Assembly: GCA_001579985.1 (NCBI GenBank)
Contig: LRSR01014570.1
Span: forward strand, 1 to 47,268
Direction of reading: 5' to 3'
DNA length: 47,268 bases
Origin: Hypsibius dujardini
Taxonomy: Eukaryota > Tardigrada > Eutardigrada > Parachela > Hypsibiidae
Position 1 is the first letter of the stretch. Each line of letters opens with the position of its first letter. Made by a program: the position numbers and the translations under genes. Below, in pieces: positions 1 through 11,398 of the stretch. The notes under the pieces are model-generated. The model had not been told where the DNA came from. It saw only the letters and a program-made list of their open reading frames with translations, and did not search any database.

Positions 1-1136
1 CGGGCTGTCGTCGACCATTGACCGCAGGCTGCCATCGACGTAACCATCCACAGGAAGGGCGTTCAAATGCTCATAGTTGATGGTGACTGACTGGTAGTGC
101 TTGTTGTTTTGCTGCAGCCATCGTAGCGCCACCAAGACTTTCTCCCGCCGAACGCGAAATTCTCTTGACGATGAACCATCAAATGAACTGCGGCGTACAA
201 GGATGATGTTGACATTTGCTAGAGCAGGCGGCAAATCGGTGAGGAATTTGCTCACGTCTTGAGGGAAGCTGATGACATTCCCAGAGTAGCTCAGCTGACC
301 ACCTGAAATATAGTAAAGTCTTAAAGCACGAAATGAATTGACAGAGAAGCGTTGCTGTATGTCAATATCGAGTCTGTTGCGTTGATATAACTTGTAGTAC
401 CTTTGAGAATGTGGAGTTGAATTATTAGAGAAACCTGCGCAATCAGCATTTCCTCAATCTGTGTGAGCCCTTGCAACGGTTCGGGTACGATGCCGGGATC
501 GATGTCGTTGGCCGCACTGAAGAGTTTCGTGACCGGATGCTTGTCATAGGAGCAGCGCGCGTAGGTGTCTGCTCCCGCAACGAGATGGATGTCAGGGAAC
601 GATTCATTGCAGACGACACATGTCTGGAACTGCAAGCCTGCCATCTCAGCCCTAAACTTCTGGATCCCGGCTTTCAACTTCCGCTGTTTGAAGAGTTCCA
701 TGAAGTGCTGGACGTTCTGATCGGGAACCGGGTCTTTGTGGGCGGTCTGCGAAATGGGTTCCGAAGTCGCTAATGGCTGTGCTGTGGGTGCACTGTCAGA
801 CTGCCGACGCGCACGTCTACTGGCAGATTCGAATAGCCGACGAGTGGCCGCCTGCTCAACAGTTTCAGATGCTGCGCTTTGGCGACCGCGATGATTCTGA
901 GTCGTGGGTGGATGATTATGCAGTGGGAAATGTTCAGGAGCCGACTCCACTTCGTTTAGGATGACCCTATGGGTTGATCGCTTAGCCGCGCGACGAGCAC
1001 GCTGTCTGGCAGCCTCGATGGATTTTGGTGACGAAATGAAAAGTAAAAAACCACAACACAAGCTATCGCACACCGAATCTCCCTCCTCCATGAGAATGGC
1101 CATAACTTTCGCTATGCTTGCTATATTATGGCGCAC
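1..1136 (-). mobile_element. Helitron-like replicase N-terminal region (DUF6570-type), partial
   Basis: Two minus-strand exons, about 1136-401 and 302-1 (continuing off the left edge), are joined by a 98-bp GT-AG intron (400-303) that keeps the frame. The N-terminal part is Arg/Ala-rich, as in Helitron Rep/Hel proteins. It is followed by a CxxC stretch (CVVCNE) and the segment ending GLTQIEEMLIAQV. Across the splice it reads GGQLSYSGNVISFPQDV, which matches the conserved block upstream of the Helitron helicase as I remember the family. The Rep HUH motif and helicase are not in the window. The start at 1136 is only the first available ATG; a later start is possible. It is unclear whether this is a live element, a fragment or a domesticated copy. 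Confidence 0.7.
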
Positions 1137-1800
1137 AATAACTGAATGGAAAGGTGATTGTGTGTTTTAAATGCTGGGACAAAGAAAACAAACATTTGCG
1201 ATGGGATTTCAGAGGAAAAAAGGGACCGGCGAGCCGCGGAAAAAAATTGATTTCAATCAAAGCTAATCGATCAATCAAGCGAGGACAAGTTGAAACAGGT
1301 AGGCCACAGGGATTTTTCCTAATTGTCCCATTGAAATGAATGGTAACATTAGGAATTTTCCCCTTTGAAGAAAATCGGAGCGTGAAATGCCTACGCAAGA
1401 CGTGAAGACGTGAATCCATTCAGAATTTACCAGAACCGAGTTTTTATAAACAAAATGAGTGGAAAATAAGAAAAATTTCGAAAACCTACCGGGGGTTGCA
1501 TTGAAAAAGGCAAAACTTACCTCAGCACAGGCGTCAACGCCTGTCTGACCTTCATCCATCATAAATCGCCCTGCCCTCTCCAGAGCACAAGAAAATAGGC
1601 GACCACACACAGTTTTGAGTAAAAAAAAAACGAAGCACACCTCAAAAGGCTCAAATCCGTGGACGAAGGAAGCCCAAGAAACCGCGAAAAAAACTCCGGC
1701 GTGGGCAATGGGCAAGGACGTCACGTCAGACACACGGACAGCGCGTCGCCCACCCACACGGCGTGGGCGGACCGTACACGTGGGCATGCGTACGCGTGGG
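1137..1800. other. Gene-poor stretch beside the Helitron fragment
   Basis: No supported coding sequence. Open frames here on both strands are compositionally biased shadows. The 5' exons expected for the Cys-rich gene A, by comparison with its paralog at 10.3-13.1 kb, were looked for here and not found. Confidence 0.5.
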
Positions 1801-1803
1801 CGT

Positions 1804-2090
1804 GCGTACGCGTGGGCGAGGCCGGACATCAAACCGGCCACCAGCAGAGCTGAATGCAGCGCTGCGTGACGTCATACACACAGCGCGTCGTCCTCGCCCA
1901 CGCGCCCATGCGGACCGTACACGTGCCCATGCGTACGCGTGGGCGAGGCCGGACATCAAACCGGCCACCAGCAGAGCTGAATGCAGCGCTGCGTGACGTC
2001 ATACACACAGCGCGTCGTCCTCGCCCACGTGCCCATGCGTACGCGTGGGCGAGGCCGGACATCAAACCGGCCACCAGCAGAGCTGAATAA
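1804..2090. repeat. GC-rich tandem repeat, three copies
   Basis: The block starting gcgtacgcgtgggcgaggcc recurs at about 1804, 1931 and 2037 (spacings 127 and 106 bp). Each copy continues through the same run ending in agcagagctgaat, and the first two continue through a tgacgtcatacacacag segment. The array ends directly before the first recognisable exon of gene A, so it may have replaced that gene's 5' part. The frames open through it (80 codons or so) repeat themselves and are not taken as genes. Confidence 0.85.
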
Positions 2091-2149
2091 GAAATGCTTC
2101 GCTCGCTTCGCTCGCTCCGGATGATAAACCGGATGTGATTGTACGACAG

Positions 2150-3412
2150 GTCTCATCGCCATCCCCTTTGAACGGAATGACACCGGCAGAGTCGTGGCGA
2201 CCTGTACCTTCTACCAGACCCGCTGGTACGAATGCATCGATGTGTCCGACTGCAGGCGCGGGAACAACCACTGCCGTGGCGGGACGCCCTGGAGGGGCTA
2301 TTACACGGGCACAATAACTGAAGGTCAGGCCGACTAATAGGATGTGTCACGAAGAGATTGGTCATCAGACATTAGTCTCGGTGTTTTGCAGGCTTCCAGG
2401 GAAATATTACGGCCAAGGCAATCAATAATGCAGCCACGAGCACCAGCGGTCAGCCGCAAGATAGTTGCGTGACCAGCGGTAAGTTAGGCAGCTTGTGTGA
2501 GGACGATTTGAAATCCCAAAACTCCGTTTGTGTACTGAAATCTTTTTAGCTTAATATCTTCCAGATAGCGTAATAAGAAACCATGGAAATGCACTTTCCA
2601 GTGTTGGTCTCAACAACAAACCGGCACCGATTAAATGTAACTGGGGACAGTAGCGGTAAAGTCAGTCCTCAACAGACTCTTTCTTGGACCAGACTACAGT
2701 GAGCGATCTATATATTTAGCAGTTTTTAGAAAACTATAAATTTGTTGTCGCCAATGAAATCGCAAACGAGGGGAATGGTTGGTCATTTTCTATATGAATG
2801 AATAACCATATCCTTTTAAGCCCAACCAGAAATGTGATTTGTGGCGACCTGCTATCTGAATCCTATTAAATTTATTTTTAGCTTCCGCGCTTCCACTACT
2901 CTACTACTGCCGAATCGAAAAGAATGAAAACGTCCGCGTTACTTGGTTCCGCTTTCACAAGGAGTGTTGCAGCGGCACTTGCAGAACCATCATCGTGGAG
3001 GAGCCCAACCCACCGTCCACAATGAAACTTCAAAAAGGTAAGAATCACATCGTAATAAGCAATCCAGAAATTTTGTGGATTCAATCTCTCTCCACTCACT
3101 TACCAAGTCGGACCGGCGATATAGCAAAGCTAAATAAAAAAACGTATCAGCAGCTAGCGAAACTGAAAACCAGTTTTGTGAAGTGTATCATCCTTCGCTG
3201 AGCGTTACACTCCTGTAGATGACGTCGTGAAGTCACTAGACGGATACCCCGGAATGGACGCCACAGTCTACTGCTACTTCTACGAAAAGGACGAATTCAA
3301 TTGCGCCGTTTCGCGACACTATACGGACACCACTGTCGCTATCGAGGCGTTGCGGTGCAAGTATGCCGATCACTGCCTGCGGAAACAGTGCCCGAACCAG
3401 AAGCAATCCTAG
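2150..3412 (+). CDS. Cys-rich secreted-type protein A, 5'-truncated paralog of gene B
   Basis: Four exons keep the frame through phase-1 introns: 2150-2323, 2392-2478, 2882-3037 and 3219-3412 (TAG stop). They align exon by exon with exons 6-9 of the gene at 10345-13134, and the first exon is exactly 174 nt in both. Shared landmarks include VVATCTFY, the WRGxYTG segment, the YCYFY motif and ALRCKxAD near the C-terminus. The Cys spacing suggests tandem modules of the form C-x-[FY]-[YF]...C. I do not recognise the family. No exon matching exons 1-5 of gene B (signal peptide and first Cys module) is visible upstream, where a tandem repeat and Helitron DNA lie. The copy is therefore probably truncated, or its 5' exons diverged beyond recognition. 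Confidence 0.7.
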
Positions 3413-3950
3413 GTGCCTAGCTACATTGCCTTCGTCCTTTTCCGACTCAAAAGGATCATCGATAATTTCCGAAGTTATCACAATCTGTGAATACTCCATT
3501 ACGGCGAAGATGTATCTGAGAACGCAATTTTGGTGCAATTTGAGATACTAAAACTCGATATATTGTAACCACAATTTGGTTGAAACTACTGTATATGCTA
3601 AACACTGGACATACATCACGCCTCACCCCCCCCCACCCCGCCCGCCACAAAGTCGTTTTCGAGGCTGACACAAAATATTGATTCCACAAATGATTAACGA
3701 GAATTTCTGTTGCAAAGAGAATGGCGTATTAACGAGATTTTTCATTAACGAGAAGGCCTGATCGCCTCAAGCGCACGACAATAAAACGCGTTTTTTCCTC
3801 CCGCGAAAGAAAATCTGAGGAAACACAAAATATCGGTGTGACGCCTTATCGAAGACTCCCAGTAGGGTGCAGACGTAACACCAGTCAACCGGTAAAAATC
3901 ACATATTTTCCTCTCGAGTAAAATTCGCCGGCCATTATTTCGCTTGCAAT
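3413..3950. other. Intergenic, between gene A and the astacin-GH18 gene
   Basis: No supported coding sequence. It holds a poly-C-rich patch near 3624-3650 and AT-rich flanks. It should contain the promoter of the gene starting at 3951, but I see no motif I would defend. Confidence 0.5.
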
Positions 3951-6900
3951 ATGTCGCTTCTGCCTGTCTTTACTCTGATCGTGCGGATCACTGCCATGCC
4001 GGCATATGATTTCTCAAAAGGTATGGACGGGTATTGTTAATTCTTATAAGACAAAAGTGCAAGGTGGCGGATCCAGTCCAAGGCAATGGCTTTTCACCAC
4101 ATCCCTGCAACCGGATTCCAAACCAACACTTTTGTGGGAGTTGTTTTTATTTCGTTCTCTAGGGTCCGCGTTAGACGATTCCGATGAGGATCCGATAGCG
4201 GGAGTATATCCCCTCGTTGAGCAGGACATTGCCGGGGTGGACGTGGAAATGCTCAGGCCGAGTAGTAGCTTGGGCGCGGTAGGTCACCGAAGAGCACACC
4301 AGCATGCTCAATATTGCACGGATTTCGTCTATACTGTCCAGGAAGAAGCTAAAGTTCATGCATTTGGTTTGAATATAGCCTTTTGAGTTACTGTGGGAAT
4401 GGCGATTCTTGCAGGTGATGCAACATAATGCTGTAAGCGATGAGGGACTGCGCTGGCCCGGCGCGGTGGTTCCCTTCCTCTTCTCTGTTGGATTTCGTAA
4501 GTCAACCGATCAAATAGCGAAAGAAAACGGCTCGATTTGATTTCGGTTCGTTCTTTCGCTTGTTCGTTCGTTCTTTCGATTGTTCGTTGGTTCGTTGGTT
4601 CGTTCGTCCGTTCGTCCGCTCGTTCGAACGTTCGTTCGTGCCTTCGTGCCTTCGTTCGTTCGTTCGTTCGTTCGTTCGTGCCCTCGTTCGTGCCCTCATT
4701 CGTTCGTTCGTTCGTTTGTTCGTTCCTTGGTTCGTTCCTTCCTTCCTTCCTGCGACCGTGCGTTCGTTCGTTCGTTCGTTCGTTCGTTCATTCGTTCGTT
4801 CGTTCGTTCGTTCGTTCGTTGTTCGTTCGATTAGGAACATCGTGCCGAATTCGATCCCAGCTTGAGTCCGGAAAAATGTCGAGAGAATTTTATGTGCCAA
4901 TCTACAGTGTATATGACTTGAAGGCATAGTTATACTAACCGTCTACCAAATCGCTTTTAATTGATTCCAAAACTCAAGGTTCATCGCTATAGAAAACGCC
5001 AAAAAGGATAACTCGTGGCTTTGAAACGCTAACTTTGAGTGCATCGCAACGAATCGAAATGAACTGGAACCATCTTAACCATGATTTGATTTTAAAAGCT
5101 TCAAACGAACATAGTTTCGTCGACTTCCTACATAATGCGAAACTGCGATGCTCAGTTAATTCACTGTAAGAGGTCCTCAACATCTCCAACATAGAATCGG
5201 AGGGGATTAAGCGGCCACTGGTTCTCAAAGCCATGGAGGCAATCGAGAACCTGACGTGCGTTCGTTTCGTTCAGCGCACGGCCCACCAGACAGCGTTTTT
5301 GGTCATCCTTCAGAGCATTAAGGGGTGCGTTCAAATTCGATGCTAATTTCTTCCAACGACGCAGCGAAAACTTTTTCTATCCTCCTCTGCAGGTGCTCAT
5401 CTCACGTCGGTCGGCAGGGCAATCGGCAGCTTGTAATGCTCGACACAGCCAGTAGGTGACGGACTCAATGTGCGACTGGGGTGTGTTTTTTTGTTTGCTT
5501 TTCACCGCCGTTCCCACTTACCGTCCAGGATGTTTCCCTGACAATACCAACGGAATCGTTCAACATGAACTCATGCATGCGCTAGGTAAACCTTCACGTT
5601 TTTCAGCAGGGCTGTTTCAACTTCCGATCAGCTCAATTTTGCTTTTGTGGATTGTTTTATGTTCAACTTTCGTTACAAAATCCAGCACCTAACACGTCGT
5701 TTGAGTTATCCACTAGAGTATACTAATTAACCTCCAAAATGCTCCTCCTCTCGGCAGGTTTCTGGCACGAACAATCGCGAACCGATCGTGATGACTATGT
5801 TGAAATTAACAGAAATAATATCGGTAAGGGTTTGCTAGGTGAACGGAGCGTAATTACCACTTCTTAACACACCCATTAATAGTCTAGCCGTTTTGCTTAT
5901 CATTTCAGATGACCCTGATCAGTTTTTGAAACACGACGACAGCCAGACATTCGGCGAGCCCTACGACTTCGGCTCCATCATGCATTATGGCAAGAATGAA
6001 TTGGGCGTCAAAGAAGACGTCTGGACTATTCGACCGCTGGAGAAGTACGGGAATCCGGAGATCGGACAGAGGAGACAGCTAAGCCCGATTGATATCAAGA
6101 AAATTAACAAAATGTACCGGTGCCGGGGCTATCCGGGTGGACCGCCTTTGGGGCAGACGGACGAAGTAAAAGGTATGGCGTGTCAGGACGGAGGACTCCA
6201 TTTGAACATATGCGTTGATCAGCAGGTATGATTGGCCATGTGTATAAAAATCACCATCGCATATCTAAGGGGTTGTCCAGCTGGACGCTTCGTCTCAAGC
6301 AAAACCGGTCGTTAGTGATTTTCTGACGACTGAAGGATGTTAGTTTTCTGAGAGCTGATGAGCAAGTATGTCGAATGGAACTGGCAAACCTGGCGAAAGT
6401 TTGGTATTTTTTTCAGAGCCCATTTTCGTGACGCCTCACCGTGGTTGTCTGTACCAGTACAGTAAATCCGTACGACTGGGACGTTTCACCGTGCAGGACG
6501 TGGACCCCAGTTTGTGCACGTACCTCACGGTCACCAGCACGGCGAGTCTTGCCACTTACGAGACGGTCTTCAACCGAGGTGATGGCGGCCTTTCAAGTTC
6601 CTAAGCAATTTACGATGTGTCAGCGCTATTCTCGCAGGTTTCGTCAACGATCTCAATGCGATGCGAGGCCGTAATCCCCAGCTGAAAATACTTCTCAGTG
6701 TGGGGGAGTTTAGCAGTCCGGAGATCCTGCAGATTGCCCGCAGTCGGAATGCGACCATCAACTTTGGCTATGCCGCTGTGCGTACCCTTCGCAATTGGGG
6801 CTTTGACGGACTTGATTTTGTGGTTCGAGTCAACAGCACAACGAACGATAGATTCGACAAGACCCTCGTGGCAGCATTCTTTCGAGTAAGTATGATTTTT

Positions 6901-7963
6901 CCATTGGAATTACTACCAAACCGTGATACTAATGAGATCCCACCAAGAAAATTGTTATCATTTTGGTCAAATAATTCCGCAAAATGACACATTCGTTGAA
7001 TCCGCTTTCAGTTAAACTGAGTTACATTGCGTGCATGGGCTCGTTTAAATCATACTATTGTTTTGTATCTGTTCTGAAACTTAGGAACTCGCCCTAATTT
7101 TCACCAAGAACAGCGCCGAGCAGTCCCTCACACGCCTTGCCCTGTCAGTGGTCGTGTTTCCTGATCCTGATTCGATGGCCCTTATTGACGCACCAAAGTT
7201 GGACAAGTAAGCTTGTCTAAATGTGTACAAATCCTGTCAGCCTTTGGAAGATGATATTTCTTCAGCTTGGTGGACATCGTCAATGTCGTGGCGTACGACC
7301 TTGGCGACGCGGCGTCACCCGACAGTCGGAGTGTGGTTCATCACTCACCAACTGTCATGGGCCCAACCGGGCAAAAAGGACCGGATAACATGGTGAGTAC
7401 CGTTTTATGAATATCCGGGATTCCAGATCTGTGATGGAATGTCGAGATCCAGTTCCATATCTTCAGGAATCTTTAATGGCGTCATGGGCAAGTCAAGGCT
7501 TCGCCAAGCAGAAACTCGTTGCCGGAATCCCGTTTTTCGGTCGCGGTTGGTGGGTGCCTACGACTGGACGGCGACCGGAACTCGGGTCCCCTGCCCGGGC
7601 GATCCTTCGCAGCAGCAGCGAGCCTTCCTGGCCGTACTACGAAATCTGCCACCAGAGCAAGGAAAACGGTGTGGAGAGCATATTCAACGACACCATCCAG
7701 GCGTCGTACATCTATAGCGCGGCTGAGGGCTGGTGGATAGGATACAACGATGTCAAGACGGTCAAAGCAAAGGTGCGAAGAGTAAAGATATGTTACGGCG
7801 TTTCCTTAAGCGAACACACACTTACGTATAGGCTAATTGGATCCGCAACAACGGATTTGGCGGTGTCTACGCGTGGGACATTTCGCGGGATGATTTCGGG
7901 GGAGATTTCTGCGACAACGGAAGGAATCCCCTACTTCGGGCCATCAAGTCCGCTTTAGGATAG
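3951..7963 (+). CDS. Astacin metalloprotease fused to a catalytically dead GH18 chitinase-like domain
   Basis: Fourteen exons: 3951-4020, 4163-4278, 4415-4496, 5195-5324, 5393-5451, 5529-5585, 5758-5823, 5909-6172, 6417-6578, 6638-6885, 7085-7206, 7266-7392, 7467-7772, 7832-7963. All junctions are GT-AG and the sum is 1941 nt, giving 646 aa. Residues 1 to about 17 look like a signal peptide. Residues 24-62 are an acidic pro-like stretch. Astacin spans about 75-255, with zinc motif HELMHALGFWHE (H165, E166, H169, H175) and Met-turn SIMHYG (Tyr220), so it should be an active secreted endopeptidase. GH18 spans about 283-640, but the catalytic DGxDxDxE reads DGLDFVVR (397 Val, 399 Arg), so hydrolysis is not expected; chitin or glycan binding is possible. 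The junction between domains is a phase-1 intron. A fusion artefact is unlikely because every exon keeps the frame. Confidence 0.85.
4545..4826. repeat. (CGTT)n microsatellite in intron 3 of the astacin-GH18 gene
   Basis: Imperfect runs of cgtt/cgtg/ggtt tetramers over about 280 bp, inside the 698-bp intron 4497-5194. It opens long frames of Arg-Ser-Phe-Val or Asn-Glu-Arg-Thr repeats on both strands. These are simple-sequence artefacts. Confidence 0.95.
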
Positions 7964-8190
7964 ATCTATACCGTTTAAGTGTCGGGATAGTCATGCTATT
8001 GTGCTGCTGGGGTCGAGTCTAATTGCCTGGTTAACCTTTTATAGGGATACAGAAAGCAAAGGTAATAATGAAAGCTTACTATGTGCTGTGTACAGCGGGC
8101 AGACTCGTCAACCGTATTGTAAGTAAAATGCTCGGCGTAAGACAATGTCAGAAACGTTTGCCTCTCGAGGTAGTTTCCTCCATGTAATTA
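7964..8190. other. Short convergent intergenic gap
   Basis: A 227-bp gap between the stop of the plus-strand astacin-GH18 gene and the stop of the minus-strand defensin-LDLa-LysM gene. The two genes are tail to tail. Confidence 0.7.
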
Positions 8191-9690
8191 CTACTGTTTC
8201 ATCTCAACACCATTAATGGTCAAACGTGAAGAACTCGAACGGGAGAAAGAGAAAATTGTACTCCCGTCTGGGCTGACCCACGACCCAGAGGACGGAGCTC
8301 GCGCGACAACTCTCGGCACCGGTGGCGGCGGAAAAAGCCCGCAACACACCAGCTCACCAATCTCCAAGTCGTTGCAGCGCTTCCCGTTGAGCAGGTTGGG
8401 GTTAATTTGATACAGGCTTGTCTCGGTGGTGTCGCAAAACCCGGCCACTTTGGGGCAGTTATCCCCCGCCTCCAGGGTCCGGTAGGTGCGGCAGCGATGC
8501 GGCAGATTGGCCGTCGCCCTGATGCGCACCACGTCGCTTTTGCAACACACCGTCTGCCCGAACGACAGCCTCGTCGTGGCGCTGCAGCGATCCAGCCCCG
8601 GGTTGCGGTCGTACAACGCTTCGATGGAGATGCCGCACACCTGGGCGGCTCGTTCGCAGGTGTCTCCCACCCGCAGTTGGTAGTAGTTCTCGCAGCCACG
8701 TGGGATGCTGGGCGGTGGCATGACGGTGGTCGTGACGCAATTGCTCTCGTCGCTGCCACCGAAACAGTCAACATCACCGTCGCACCGGAACCGATTCGGC
8801 ACACACCGTCCTCTGGAAGCGGACTTCGGTGTCAGGCACCAGAAAGCATCTGCATTGCGACATGGCAGTTGGATCGACGACTCGACGTGTCGTTCTAGGG
8901 GTGCTGGTGTCGTGGTAGTAGTTGTGGGGCAACCTTGTTCGTCACTACCACCGTAACAGTCTTCACCGCCATCACACATCCAACCTCTAGGCACACAGCG
9001 GCCCACGACGTTGGAGTCGCGTTTCAGACACCAGAAGTCGGCTGTGGGGTTACGGCACGGAAGTTGGATTGACGACTCGACGTTTCGTTCTAGCAGAGCG
9101 GGTGTCGTGGTCGTGGTGGTAGTCGTGGTGGTAGTTGTGGTGCTAGTCGTGGTGGTGATGGTTGGGGTGGCGGTTGATTGCATGGTTGGAGACGCTATAT
9201 TGAAACGATCATATTTGTGATTAAACCTGCAGAACAGTTGGTTGTGGCGGTAATACTAGGTTCTTTCGTTTGGGTGTTAATTTGTGACAGCGGTTTTGCT
9301 TGTGGTATGTCGCCTTTGATACGGGAGTTCTCTATTTCAATAAACTTTCACCGGCTCGGCGCGGTAGAGACCATAGACAGTGCGCCATATGGGCCCCGTA
9401 TGGCTGGTTCACTCTGTTGCAGCGGCTGGAATCAAAACGGTCATCGTCGGTCACGTACCTGTCGTTGTGGTAGACGATAGTCCCTGCAGGCTGCAGTCGT
9501 CGCATTTGCAGACAGTAAATTTGCCAAGCGGTCCACACTTGCCACCTCCCATGTTTTCCGTCACGCATGCATTGTGGCACTGCGCGTTGGCTTCAATCCC
9601 TTCGCACGATTGGGGATCATATATTTTGGTGAAGCAAGCACCTCCCCATACGCAAACCCATACATTCACAAAAATAACTAGTCGCAACAT
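8191..9690 (-). CDS. Secreted CS-alpha-beta defensin-like + 2 LDLa + 2 LysM protein
   Basis: Two exons, 9690-9459 and 9194-8191, are joined at a phase-1 GT-AG intron (264 bp) and give 411 aa. Exon 1 encodes a signal peptide and a CS-alpha-beta domain with Cys at 19, 29, 38, 42, 52, 61, 63 and 66. The core has CxxxC, a GGGKC gamma-core and CxC, as in plectasin/invertebrate-type defensins. A Thr-rich linker follows. LDLa 1 spans about 120-168 (CDGGEDCYGGSDE) and LDLa 2 about 184-230 (CDGDVDCFGGSDE), both with the acidic calcium-binding residues. LysM 1 spans about 240-292 and LysM 2 about 308-362; both have extra Cys and NP-containing loops, the usual chitin/peptidoglycan-binding fold. The tail is Pro/Ser-rich. 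The likely role (inference) is an extracellular effector tethered to chitin or microbial walls. The same kind of exon 1 occurs at 27638 and 31339 in other contexts. Confidence 0.82.
9099..9172. repeat. Trinucleotide-rich run encoding the Thr linker
   Basis: Imperfect ggt/ggtagt/cgt trinucleotides on the plus strand are read as ACC/ACT/ACG (Thr) codons on the coding minus strand. The run lengthens the linker between the defensin-like and LDLa domains. It is probably length-variable. Confidence 0.8.
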
Positions 9691-10344
9691 GACAGTAGTG
9701 GGTCGTCAAAAATGTTGCCAACTGATTAAACTTCTGGAGTTCAAACACGCAATTTTTAACGGGAAGACGTAGACTTAATACTAGCAAAAACGTGATCGAA
9801 CATCTCGAAACAGACTGATGTTGTACACGAATGATCGTCCTTGACGTTGGTGGGACCTCATTCGGAACCACGGTCGAAACCGGTCGGTTGCTAGAGGAAT
9901 TAAGAAGACATTGCTTTACTGAACGCGATTTACTATGCAGTTATGAATTAATTTACAAAAAGTAGCTGTGAGTAAACATCTTGCTCAGTCGTCAGACGTG
10001 AATCGTGAAATCGGTAGGGAGTTCATGTCAAGCGAGAGAGAGAGAGAGTAATCATGTGCCTCGAGCTCTGAACTTGTTTCAGTTCCGTGCATTCCGTGCA
10101 TAAGACCGGCTCGCCGGGCGAACCTTACTGGTTAGTTTTTATTAATAGCCAGTATAATTGTCTTGAATAGTTTTAAGCGATCTAACGTCACCCGATACTC
10201 GAAACAGGTTTCTTCGCGCCGACTTCCTCGAATAAGCAGGCAACATATTGTTTCGAACTTTGAAAACCCTAGATATTTAGTTATGCGCCTATGAGTCTCA
10301 GAACTATTACTGCCGTTACCACACGCTCCACTTCGTATTCCAAC
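9691..10344. other. Divergent intergenic region
   Basis: About 650 bp between the start of the minus-strand defensin-LDLa-LysM gene and the start of plus-strand gene B, so it should carry both promoters. A short (ga)n run lies at about 10033-10048. No coding sequence supported. Confidence 0.5.
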
Positions 10345-11352
10345 ATGGCGCCTGCTCGGTTGATGTTGCTGTTTTGTCTGATTATGCTCTATCAAAGAGA
10401 TTTCGTCGCATCGCGTTCCACACATCGAAACCACCGTGCCCGTTAGTTACAACACAGTTTTTTACGCACTATCTGCATGTGGTGATACTCTTTCAATGAT
10501 GTAGGGTCATCCGCTACAGCGTTCGTTCGTGATGGCGGCCGGATCTGGGTCGTCGATGGATGGCACAGGGACAGGAAGAACCGTTACGGATTTTGGAAGG
10601 CGGGAAGCGGCGTCCTCGTGGATGTTTTTGTAAGTCGACTTACCCCTACCCCTTTAAGCCAGGGGTAGTGGTGTCATTTTCTCTTCGTGCTGTAAGGAAA
10701 ATATTCTGGGCGGGATTTTTTGACAACGGATAGTCTTTTACCAATCGACAAGAATGGCTGTGGTCAGGCGCATGCAACATATATAATACGCAAAATTAGT
10801 TTTGCCGAGAAACGTAAAAAGGTGTTATGTGGATGGCAGCCGTTTCACTGGAACGATGCTAGAACCGATAAATGTTTTGCCAGTCAGGCAACGTTCCTCA
10901 CGCGTCACCATGACTCTTCTCGTAGTATGACTTCGGAGCAAATTTCCTACCGAGCCTTTCCAGCGGCCAGTTCGATACGCCCTCGGCGTTTGCTCCCCTG
11001 CTATCGCCCCACGCCCACGGTACGTCTCAGAATAATGCACTTTTCTATGGTCCCGCTAAATGGCGTGAATGATTGCATTGTTTCAGGTACACCATCCTCG
11101 GAAAACCCTTTCCTGCTCTCTCAGGCACAAGATGACCAGCCTGATGGTAATGAGCAATCCAGCACTTCTTCATCATTCACATCCAGTAGGCAGTTTGCCA
11201 GACAAATTGACAGACAGAGAGACAGAGGGAAAGAGAGAGAGAGAGAAACAGACAGACCGCGACAGACAGAGAGGCAGAGAGGCAGAGAGACAGAGAGACA
11301 GAGAGAGACAGAGAGACAGAGAGACAGACAGACAAACAGACAGACAGACAGT

Positions 11353-11398
<46 letters not shown>

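Noticed and set aside
1615-2271. Six or more ORFs of 60-190 codons
   Set aside because: They run through a GC-rich tandem repeat in all frames, with repeated identical segments and no splice or domain support.
4502-4929. Several overlapping ORFs of 84-141 codons on both strands
   Set aside because: They are translations of the (CGTT)n microsatellite, with four-residue periodic repeats on both strands.
8220-8898. Long ORFs on the plus strand and another minus frame opposite the LDLa/LysM exon
   Set aside because: They are shadows of the true coding frame, with no domains and Ala/Arg-rich composition.
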